A DNA stretch of 64,000 nt from Nocardia brevicatena NBRC 12119. Lineage in GTDB: Bacteria > Actinomycetota > Actinomycetes > Mycobacteriales > Mycobacteriaceae. Below, piece after piece: positions 44,519 through 53,400 of the stretch. A model generated the notes under the pieces. It was not told the origin of the DNA. It was given only the letters and a program-made list of their open reading frames with translations, and made no database searches. The stretch covers positions 1 through 64,000 of the forward strand of contig NZ_BAFU01000029.1 of assembly GCF_000308495.1 (NCBI RefSeq), in the 5' to 3' direction. The position numbers and the translations under genes are program-made. How positions within the stretch are numbered: the stretch's first letter is position 1; every line of letters begins with the position of its first letter.

Positions 44519-44707
44519 CTTAGCGCGACCAAGGGCAAGCCGATCAGTTCCGCGATATTGGTTGGCGTCGGGTCGCCAATGCCCACTGCTGTTGTCGCGG
44601 CCACTGGCGATCAGGTGTGTAGACGACATCGCGTGGCCCGAACGAGGGCGGCAGGTGCGGGAGGGGTGAATTCTCAAGTCCGCAGATGTTATCTGTAAGC
44701 GGGTGAA

Positions 44708-44744
44708 TCGACCGATGACCGACTCTGGTTCGGCCATCGGTCGA
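44708..44744 (-). terminator. Hairpin downstream of the small hypothetical gene
   Basis: TCGACCGATG at 44708-44717 pairs with CATCGGTCGA at 44735-44744, with a possible inner CCGA/TCGG stem. It begins 9 bp beyond the stop of the leftward gene at 44753. No U-run, as is common in high-GC actinobacteria. Confidence 0.5.
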
Positions 44745-44752
44745 CGTGCGGG

Positions 44753-45109
44753 TCAGGGGTGCTTGTTCAGGGTTTGCAGGGCGGAATGTATCTCGGCGAC
44801 CTCGTCGAGTAGGGCTTCGAGACGATCGAGCAGGTTCGCCCGCCGTTGGTGAACGCTTGCCGCCACTGCGTCCGTTACTTCAGAGGTGTCGGGCAGTTGA
44901 CGGGAGGATGCTGGAGTCGGGCGGGTGTCGCTGCTGAAGATCTCACCGCACAGTCGTCGGACCCGATCTTCGTCGCCGCGAGGGAATCGCCACACGTCTA
45001 TGTCCGGTACGAGCATCCCGCCGAGTTCGTCGGCCGCATCGTGGAAGCGTGGGTTATAGGGTGCTTCGACTTCCACCTCGGTCCCGATCGAGATGATTAC
45101 ACTTTGCAT
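44753..45109 (-). CDS. Small hypothetical protein of mobile-element type
   Basis: 118 residues from ATG 45109 (AAAGGA upstream). The first 65 residues read MQSVIISIGTEVEVEAPYNP, then FHDAADELGGMLVPDIDVW and GDEDRVRRLCGEIF. This is a pattern I associate with small proteins of plasmids and integrated elements (ligand or fold unknown). The last 40 residues form a likely coiled coil (RRANLLDRLEALLDEVAEIH). Between the integrase module and the mini-element, with its own terminator-like hairpin. No function is proposed. Confidence 0.65.
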   Translation of the reverse strand: MQSVIISIGTEVEVEAPYNPRFHDAADELGGMLVPDIDVWRFPRGDEDRVRRLCGEIFSSDTRPTPASSRQLPDTSEVTDAVAASVHQRRANLLDRLEALLDEVAEIHSALQTLNKHP

Positions 45110-45294
45110 TGCGGAGGTCCTTTCTCCGTAACTGCCCCGGTCTGGTGTTGGCGCACCGGCCGGGCCGTATTCCGTCCATGCCAGGCCCGACGCTATAGGT
45201 CGTCGGGCGAGACGCTCAATGCTTGTTCGTGAAAATCCCTGTACACCAGGATTTTTCGTCCGTTGCATCGGAGTCAAGAGCGGGATGGGACCGG

Positions 45295-46368
45295 TCACGG
45301 CAGGCTCCTGAGATTCGAGGTCGTCCACTTTGTACGCACTTTCCCTTCCTGGTGTATCAGGGGGTGCGGTTCGTTGGTCAGGATGGCCAGGGCGGCAGCG
45401 ACTTCGTGGAGGTTGGCTTTGACGTAGGTGGCGGTGGTTCCTGCTTTCTTGCTGGAGTGTCCGGCGTATTCCTTGGCGATCGCGTAGCCGAAGGTGCGTT
45501 CGACCCAGGTGAGGGTGGTGTGGCGAAGCCAGTGTGTGCTGACTCCCTGGGTGAGGACCCAGGGCAGGTGTTCGCCGATGCGGTTCCAGAGGTGGTCGTA
45601 GCGGCGGTGGGTGATCGGTCTGCCGTTGCGGTAGCGCAGCAGTTGTTCCGATTGGGGGCTGTGGCGGTCGCGGGCGTGGGCGGTGAGGTGGGTCATCAGG
45701 GTGGGGGAGACCGGTTGCCAGCGGTCGGTGCCGTCTTTTTCGCGGAGGTAGATCAGGCATTGGGTGGTGTCGAGGTCGTGGGGACGCAGCCCGAGGGCTC
45801 CGCTGCGGCGGCAAGCGGTTTCAATGTGCAGGCGCAGGATGAGCGAGTCGAGTTCGGGGTCGTTGCCTGTGGTGGCGGCGATCCGGCAGATGTCGGCGAG
45901 TTGGTGCGTGGGGATGGCGTAGCGGTGCGATTTGCGGCGGGTGGGACGCACGAGAGTGCGTGCGGGGTTGTCGGCGGGACGGATCCAACCCTTCTGCTCG
46001 GCGTAGCGGTAGACGCAGCGCACGGTGGAGACGAAGTGTTCGACCGCGCCGGCGCCGCCGCGGGAGGCGCGGTTGATACGGGCGGTCGAGCGGATGGAGT
46101 GGGCCAGTTCGTCGAGATCGGGTTTGCTCACCTGGTCGAGTCGGCGATCGCCCCAGCACTGTTCGAGTCTGTCGAGGTGCGTGCCGTAGGTGCGGCGTGT
46201 ACCGGGGCCGAGGGTCGCGCGCACGACAGGGACGATTTCGGCGAAGGTGGGCACCGAGACGGTGGGTGTGAGGAGGTCCGCAGGGGCGAGACCCAGCTGG
46301 GTGAGCAGCAGCCGGGCCGCGGCGAGGGTGTCGGCCGCGGGTGCTGTGGGCTGGTGTGTTGATGCCAT
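45295..46368 (-). CDS. Tyrosine recombinase (integrase)
   Basis: 357 residues from ATG 46368. An N-terminal SAM-like core-binding domain (RRTYGTHLDRLEQCWGDRRL) precedes the catalytic domain with Arg in TACRRSGALGLRP, Lys in LREKDGTDRWQPV, His and Arg in THWLRHTTLTW, His in YAGHSSKKAG and the nucleophile Tyr in TATYVKANL. All catalytic residues are present. Its position next to the 3' end of a tRNA-Leu gene identifies it as the integrase of an element using that tRNA as attachment site. It follows the 140-residue gene by 3 bp. Confidence 0.93.
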   Translation of the reverse strand: MASTHQPTAPAADTLAAARLLLTQLGLAPADLLTPTVSVPTFAEIVPVVRATLGPGTRRTYGTHLDRLEQCWGDRRLDQVSKPDLDELAHSIRSTARINRASRGGAGAVEHFVSTVRCVYRYAEQKGWIRPADNPARTLVRPTRRKSHRYAIPTHQLADICRIAATTGNDPELDSLILRLHIETACRRSGALGLRPHDLDTTQCLIYLREKDGTDRWQPVSPTLMTHLTAHARDRHSPQSEQLLRYRNGRPITHRRYDHLWNRIGEHLPWVLTQGVSTHWLRHTTLTWVERTFGYAIAKEYAGHSSKKAGTTATYVKANLHEVAAALAILTNEPHPLIHQEGKVRTKWTTSNLRSLP

Positions 46369-46371
46369 GGG

Positions 46372-46794
46372 TCACCCGCCCAGGAGTGCGAGACGAGCGC
46401 CGAGCAGGTTGTTCAGTGCCGCCGGCGGATACAGGAGAAGGCGTCCGCTGCTTCGGCGACCTATCAGCAGCACCCGGTCGCCGACGAATAGGTGCACGCG
46501 GCGTCGCTGCCGGAACGGGACCCGGAAGAAGCCATCAGCGGTGATGCGGATCGGTCCGCTCGGGAGTCGGCCGACGAGCAGCGCATCGTCGGTGGGGTCG
46601 ATGTCCAGGCGTGTGCCCGGGTGCCAGCCGAGGGTGGTGAAGACGTGCCGGTCCAGGATCCGGCCTGCTTCGCCCACCGTGCAGACGCCGTAGACGACAT
46701 CGCCGTCGGCTACATGGTGGGCCGGGGGAATGGGTGCGGGGCCGTGGACCAGTTGGTCCAGCGGTGCCTGCGGGGGTATGAGTGCCGGAATCAT
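46372..46794 (-). CDS. Conserved protein of the integrase module
   Basis: 140 residues from ATG 46794, overlapping the stop of a 33-codon ORF (ATGA). The segment VCTVGEAGRILDRHVFTTLG is followed by GTRLDI, VGRLPSGPIRI, RVPFRQRRRV and VGDRVLLIGRRSSGRLLLYP. This suggests a small beta-rich, possibly AbrB-like DNA-binding protein. Similar genes are found beside integrases in actinobacteria, which points to a role in recombination direction or regulation. That role is not established by the sequence. Confidence 0.65.
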   Translation of the reverse strand: MIPALIPPQAPLDQLVHGPAPIPPAHHVADGDVVYGVCTVGEAGRILDRHVFTTLGWHPGTRLDIDPTDDALLVGRLPSGPIRITADGFFRVPFRQRRRVHLFVGDRVLLIGRRSSGRLLLYPPAALNNLLGARLALLGG

Positions 46795-46892
46795 CGATCC
46801 TCCCGGCGGATGCCGCCGAAACGCGGCCCCAAGGCACCGGTGGCGGGTATCGTTGGCGGATCTGCCAGAAGTTTCCGCAGGTCAGTACGCAT
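46791..46892 (-). CDS. 33-residue ORF, possible excisionase remnant
   Basis: ATG 46892 opens MRTDLRKLLADPPTIPATGA and stops at 46791, overlapping the next start. The opening RKLLADPPTIP resembles the first residues of actinobacterial excisionase/AlpA-like helix-turn-helix proteins, but the helix-turn-helix itself is absent. It may be a truncated excisionase or a leader peptide coupled to the downstream gene. GAAGGGA lies about 12 bases upstream. Confidence 0.4.
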   Translation of the reverse strand: MRTDLRKLLADPPTIPATGALGPRFGGIRREDR

Positions 46893-46909
46893 AATGCCTG
46901 ATCCCTTCG

Positions 46910-46933
46910 TGTGTTCGAGTGCGCTCGAACACA
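46910..46933. repeat. Inverted repeat near the attachment site
   Basis: TGTGTTCGAG (46910-46919) and CTCGAACACA (46924-46933) are perfect 10-bp arms around TGCG. Lying between the integrase operon and the tRNA, it could be an integrase or excisionase arm site, or an operator for the operon that starts at 46892. Confidence 0.55.
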
Positions 46934-46943
46934 CGGCACGCAA

Positions 46944-46966
46944 ACCCAGCAAATTTGCTGGGTTTT
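46944..46966. terminator. Rho-independent-type terminator after tRNA-Leu
   Basis: CCCAGCAAA and TTTGCTGGG form a perfect 9-bp stem directly beyond the tRNA 3' end. T-rich sequence flanks it on the plus side (GGGTTTTTG), and TTTG follows it on the minus strand. It should end tRNA transcription and shield it from the integrase operon. Confidence 0.75.
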
Positions 46967-46968
46967 TG

Positions 46969-47050
46969 TGCGCGAGGGGGGATTTGAACCCCCACGTCCG
47001 TGGACACCAGAACCTAAATCTGGCGCGTCTGCCAATTTCGCCACTCGCGC
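46969..47050 (-). tRNA. tRNA-Leu (anticodon UAG)
   Basis: The minus-strand sequence folds into a class II tRNA of about 82 nt. The acceptor stem is GCGCGAG with CTCGCGC. The anticodon arm CCAGA-TTTAGGT-TCTGG gives anticodon TAG, followed by a long variable arm, as leucine tRNAs have, and a TPsiC arm GGGGG-TTCAAAT-CCCCC. CCA is not encoded. An integrase gene lies on its 3' side, so the 3' half is the likely attachment core. Confidence 0.95.
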
Positions 47051-47177
47051 TGATGGTACGACCGTCCAAACTTTACCGGGCCGGGGGCTGTTCGCGAAGC
47101 AGCGGGTGGGTGTGGCGTACTCGTCAGTAACACCACCTGGGATTATAACGATCACATAACACTCAATGTGAGGAAGG

Positions 47178-47230
47178 CTCATGTTTCCGCACCGTGGATG
47201 CGCGTCCGGACCTGCGGGTTCAAACATGAG
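47178..47230. promoter_or_regulatory. Inverted repeats upstream of the fatty acid synthase gene
   Basis: CTCATGTTT at 47178-47186 and AAACATGAG at 47222-47230 are perfect 9-bp inverted copies 35 bp apart. A further CTCATGAT lies near 47320. They sit in the region that must hold the fas promoter, so a fatty-acid-responsive regulator (FasR-like in mycobacteria) could bind here. The regulator is inferred, not shown. Confidence 0.5.
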
Positions 47231-47406
47231 GGAGAGTCATATTTCTATAAATTCTGGTACGTTCGTGCGGAAAAACTGGGCGGTAGGGGTGGTGTGTCGG
47301 GAGAAACCTGAGGATTCCCTCATGATTTTGTGTGATCCTTGCCAGGAGAGGCCGATCGGGTATGCAACGCCCGCGCGCCGGAGGAGCCGGGGATGTCTCC
47401 GAGGAC

Positions 47407-50400
47407 ATGTCGCCACTAGTAGGAAGTCGAAGCGTCTTGACGATCAACGAGAACACCGCGGCCAAGGCCGGGTACCGCGTGAACGTGGCAGGCACCGCTG
47501 GTAGGACCGTTGCCGAAGGGGTTCGCTCACCACTGCTGGACCGACTGCGCGGCGGGACACCGTATGCGCTGGCGTTCGGCGGCCAGGGTGCCCGGTGGCT
47601 CGGCGAACTGGAAGAGATCGGCCGGGACGCGGCGCTGGAGCCCGAACTCACCGCGCTGGTGAACGAGGCGGCCGCGCTGCTGGAACCGGTCGCTCGGCAG
47701 TTGCTGATGGTGCGCCCGATGGGCTTCGACCCCATGGGCTGGATGCTCGAGGACGAGCTCGCCGACGAGGACGCCTCGCGGAGTTCGGCCCTGCCGTCGG
47801 AGCAGGTGCTGCGCTCGGCGGCGGTCTCCATGCCGGGCGTACTGCTGGCCCAGCTCGCCGCCCTGCGGGCGTTGCGCCTGCAAGGGCTGGAGACCACCGA
47901 ATTCCCGCCGGTCGCGGTTATCGGACACTCCCAAGGGCAGTTGGCCGTCGCGGCGCTGGCGCGGAGCGGCCAGTACGACGCCGAAATGCTCGCGATCGCC
48001 CAGCTGATCGGCGCCGCGGCCGGGCTGGTGGCGCGGCGACGCGGGCTCATGCCGGTGGGCGACCAGTCGCCGATGGTGGCCGTGTCGAATGTCGACCCCG
48101 AGGAACTGCGCGCGGTGCTCGCCGAGGTGGCCGAAGGGGTCGACCCGGCCACGGCGGCGGTGCTGTCCATCCGCAACGGTCGACGGCGTGCCGTGCTCTC
48201 CGGCGCCCCCGCGCAGCTGCGGCGGGTGCGGCAGCGCTGCGAACAGATCCACACCGAGCAGAACCGCGAACGTGAGGCCAAGATGCGCGGCGGTTCGGTG
48301 TTCTCGCCGGTCTTCGAGGACCTCATCGTCGACGTGGCATTCCACCACCCGGCGCTGGCCGAGACCGTTGATCTGGTGTCCGGCTGGGCGGACCAGTGCG
48401 GTCTGGACGCCGAGCTCGCCAGGACGTTGACCCAGCAGATCCTGGTCGACCCCATCGACTGGGTGGCGACCGTGGACGAGGTCGTCGAGGCGGGCGCACA
48501 GTGGATTCTCGATCTTGGCCCCGGCGACCTGCTGACCCGGGTCAGCAGCGGCACGCTGAAGGGCAGCGGGGTCGGCATCGTCGCGGCGGCGACCCGCGAG
48601 GGCCAGCGCAGCCTGCTGACCCCGGGCGCGGCCCCGGAACCGAGCCGGTCGTGGTCGGCCTACGCGCCGCGGCCGGTGCGGCTGCCCAACGGACGGATCG
48701 TGGTGGAGACCGCGTTCACCCGGCTCACCGGACGGTCTCCCATCCTGCTGGCGGGTATGACGCCCACCACCGTGGACGCGAAGATCGTCGCGGCGGCGGC
48801 GAACGCGGGGCACTGGGCGGAGCTGGCCGGTGGCGGCCAGGTGACCGAGCAGATCTTCGCCGACCGGGTGGAAGAGCTGAAGAAGCTGCTGCACCCGGGT
48901 CGACAGGTGCAGTTCAACTCGCTGTTCCTGGATCCCTACCTGTGGAAGCTGCAGCTCGGCGGAAAGCGTCTGGTGCAGCGGGCCCGCGCGGCGGGCGCTC
49001 CGTTCGACGGTGTGGTGGTCACCGCCGGTATCCCGGAGCTCGAGGAAGCCGTCGCGCTGGTCGAGGAACTGACCGAGGTGGGCATCACCCACGTCGCGTT
49101 CAAACCGGGCACGGTCGCCCAGATCCGGGCAGTGCTGCGGATCGCCGACGCGATCCCGCACTACCCGGTGATCATGCACGTCGAGGGCGGTAAGGCCGGC
49201 GGGCACCACTCCTGGGAGGACCTGGACGACCTGCTGTTGGCCACCTACGCCGAACTGCGCGGCCGCGACAATGTGGTGGTCTGCGTCGGCGGCGGGATCG
49301 GCACCCCCGAGCGGACGACCGAATACCTGACCGGCACCTGGTCGACCGCGCACGGCTACCCCGCGATGCCGCTGGACGGCGTGCTGGTCGGCACCGCCGC
49401 CATGGCGACCCTCGAGGCCACCACCGCGCCCGAGGTGAAGCAGCTGCTGGTGGACACGCCGGGCACCCCCGACTGGGTGGGTGCCGGCACCGCCCGCGGC
49501 GGGATGGCCTCCGGGCGCAGCCAATTGGGCGCCGACATCCACGAGATCGACAACGCCGCCTCGCGCACCGGCCGGCTGCTCGACGAGGTCGCCGGCGACG
49601 CCGACGCGGTCGCCGCGCGGCGCGACGAGATCGTTACCGCGCTGAACGCCACCGCCAAACCGTACTTCGGCGATGTGGCCACCATGACCTACACCGAATG
49701 GCTCGAGCGCTATATCGAACTGGCCGTCGGGACGGACCGCCGCCAGGACTTCGACTGCGGCAGCGATCTCGGCGACGCGATCACCGAGGCGACCCGTTCG
49801 GTGTGGCTGGACATCACCTGGCGCGACCGGTTCGCCGAGATGCTGCACCGCGCCGAGTCCCGGCTGTCGCCTGTCGACCGCGGGCAGATCGAGACCCTGT
49901 TCGCCGACGACGACCTGGAGAACCCGGCCACCGCCGTCGCCGCTCTGCTCGAGCGCTATCCGACCGCGGCCACCACGCTGCTGCATCCGGCCGATGTGCC
50001 GTTCTTCGTCTCGCTGTGCAAGACCCCGGGCAAGCCGGTGAACTTCGTCCCCGTGATCGACGCCGATGTGCGGCGCTGGTGGCGTTCGGATTCGCTGTGG
50101 CAGGCCCACGATCCGCGCTACTCCGCCGATCAGGTGTGTGTCATTCCGGGCACCGTATCGGTCGCCGGGATCACCAAGGTGAACGAACCGGTCGGCGAGC
50201 TGCTGGACCGCTTCGAACAGGACGCCGCCTACTCGATGATGCGGGCCGGCGCGGTGCCGGCCGTCGTGGACGCGCGCCGGGTGGCCGGTGTGACCGGCGG
50301 CCCGATCGACGTGGTGCTGGCCGCGCCGGATATCACCTGGTCCGGTCGCGCCACCCTCAACCCGGTGCACCGGCTGGGCGATCTGCACGAGTGGGCCGTC

Positions 50401-53400
50401 GACGAGAAGGGGGCGGCGCACCCGCCGACCGGCGCCACCCTCACCGAGACCACCGGTCCGGAGGCCGAACACGGCTACGTCGAACTCGTCGTGCCGCTGT
50501 TCGCGGGCCGGGAGGTGCGAATCCGGATCACCGTGCCGGTATCGACGTACAACGGCGGCGCGCCCCTGGTCACCGAGGCCGATGCCGATACCGCGATGTC
50601 GGCGCTGCTGGCCGTCGCGGCCGGGCAGACACTGCCGGAGGTGAAGGGCACGGTCGCCCATATCAACCTGGCCTGGACGCCGGACCTCATCGCCGACCAT
50701 GCCGGGGTCACCGGTTCGGGGCTGCCGGCGGAGTTGAGCACACTGGGCCGGACGGCACCCGACGTGCTGGTCGGCGCGTGCTGGCCCACCGTGTTCGCGG
50801 TGCTCGGCGCGGCCCGCACCGATACCGGCGCCAGTGTGATCGAGGGCATGCTCGACCTGGTCCACCTGGACCACCAGATCGAACTGCTGCGCGAACTGCC
50901 GGAGACCACCAGCATTCTCGTTGTGCGGGCCGAGGCCGCCTCGGTGCTCGACACCGATCTCGGCCGGGTGGTCGAGGTGCAGGTGACGGTCGGCGAGATG
51001 CGCGACCAGGGCCTGGATGTGGTGCCGTTGGCCCGGCTGACCGAGCGGTTCGCCATCCGCGGTCGTACCGGTGCCGGGGAACTCGTCGATCCGCCGCGCG
51101 CGGCCGGAACCGTCGGCGACAACGTCACCGAGACACCGCGTCGGCGACGCCGCGATACCACTATCGTCGCGCCGCGCACCATGGCCGCCTTCGCCACCGT
51201 GTCCGGCGACCACAACCCCATTCACACCAGCGATTCCGCTGCCAAGCTGGCGGGCCTGGGCAGCCCGATCGTGCACGGTATGTGGCTGTCGGCCGCCGCG
51301 CAGCACACGGTGTCGGCGGTGGATACGAGCAGTTCGGTGCCGCCGTGCACCCTGACCGCCTGGACGACCCGGTTCCTGGGCATGGTCCGCCCCGGCGCGG
51401 AGATCGATGTCCGGGTGGAGCGGATCGCGGTCGACGCGGGCAGCGAAATCGTCGAGGTGTCCTGCCGGACCGACGGTGACCTGGTGATGACCGCCACCGG
51501 CCGCACCGCCACCCCGAAGACCGTCTACGCCTTCCCCGGGCAAGGTATCCAGCGCAAGGGCATGGGCCTGGACGCGCGGACCCGCTCGAAGGCCGCCAAA
51601 GAGGTATGGGACCGCGCCGACAAGCACACCCGGGAAGCCCTGGGCTTCTCCATCCTGGCCGTGGTGCGCGACAACCCGACCTATCTCAAGGCGCGCGGGG
51701 TGGAACATCGGCACCCGGATGGCGTGCTGCACCTGACCCAGTTCACCCAGGTCGCCATGGCGACCCTCGGTGTCGCGCAGATCGCCGAACTGCGGGAGGC
51801 CGGCGCGTTCGCGGAGGGCGCGCTGCTGGCCGGACATTCGGTCGGTGAGTACAACGCCCTCGCCGCCGTCGCCGGGGTGCTGCCGCTGGAGGCGGTGCTC
51901 GAAGTGGTGTTCCAGCGCGGTTCGGCCATGCACCAGCTGGTGCCGCGGGACGAGAAGGGCCGCAGCGACTACCGCATGGCGGCCATCCGTCCGTCGCAGA
52001 TCGGGCTGCCCGACGACGAGGTGGTCGACTTCGTCGCCGGTGTGGGCGAGCGGGTCGGCGAATTCCTCGAGGTCGTCAACCTGAACCTGCGCGGTTCGCA
52101 GTACGCCATCGCCGGTACGGTCGTGGGCCTGGAGGCGCTGGAGGACGAAATCGATCGGCGCCGTGCGGAATTCGGCGGCAAGCGGGCGTTCATCCTGGTG
52201 CCCGGCATCGACGTGCCGTTCCATTCGACGGTGCTGCGCAAGGGTGTTCCGGAGTTCCGGAGCAAGCTGGAACAGCTGCTGCCGCAGGATCTGCGGCCGG
52301 AGGTGCTGGTCGGACGCTACATCCCGAACCTGGTGCCCAAGCCGTTCTCGCTGGAACGCGATTTCGTCGCCGAGATCGCCGATCTGGTGCCGTCGGAGCC
52401 CCTCGCGCAGGTGCTGGCCGATTTCGACAGCTGGTCGCAGCGGCCCACCGAACTGTGCCGGGTGGTACTGATCGAACTGCTGGCCTGGCAGTTCGCCAGC
52501 CCGGTGCGCTGGATCGAAACCCAGGATCTGCTGTTCACCGATACCGCGAGCGGCGGACTGGGCGTGGAGCGGTTTGTCGAGATCGGTCTCGGCGCGACCC
52601 CCACCGTGGCGAACCTGGCGAGCCAGACGCTGAAGCTGCCCGATTACGGCACCACCACGGTGGAGGTGCTCAATATCGAGCGCGAGGCCGGCATCGTGTT
52701 CTCGACCGACACCGATCCCGCCCCGGCGGAGGAACCGGTCGAAGAGGCCACCGATGCCCCGGCCGCGGCGGCCGAACCCGCGGCCGCGCCGGTCGCCCCG
52801 GCGCCGGTCGCCTCGGGCGGACCCCGTCCGGACGACATCGCGTTCACCGCCGCCGACGCCACCCGCGTGCTCATCGCGCTGTGGACCAAACTGCGGATCG
52901 ACCAGATCGGCTCGGTGGACACCATCGAGGGCCTGTGCGACGGTGTGAGCTCCCGGCGCAACCAGTTGCTGGTCGACCTCGGGTCCGAGCTGTCGTTGGG
53001 TGCCATCGACGGCGCGGCCGACGCCGATATGGGTGCCCTGTCGGCCACCGTGGAACGCTTGGCCCGCACCTACAAGCCGTTCGGTTCCGTGCTGAGCGAC
53101 GCGATCAACGACCATCTGCGCAAGGTGTTCGGCCCCTCCGGCAAGCGGCCCGCCGCCGTCGCCGAGCGGGTGAAGAAGGTCTGGGAGCTGGGTGACGGCT
53201 GGGCCAGCCATGTCACCGCCGAGGTTTCCCTCGGCACCCGGGAGGGCGCCAGCGTGCGCGGCGGGGATCTGGGCGGACTGGTATCCGGCCCGCCGAACGA
53301 CGCCGCCGCGGTGGACGCCGCGATCGACGCCGCTGTTCAGGCGGTGGCGGCGCGGCGCGGGATCGCGGTATCGCTGCCCAGCGCGGGCGGTGGCGGCGGC

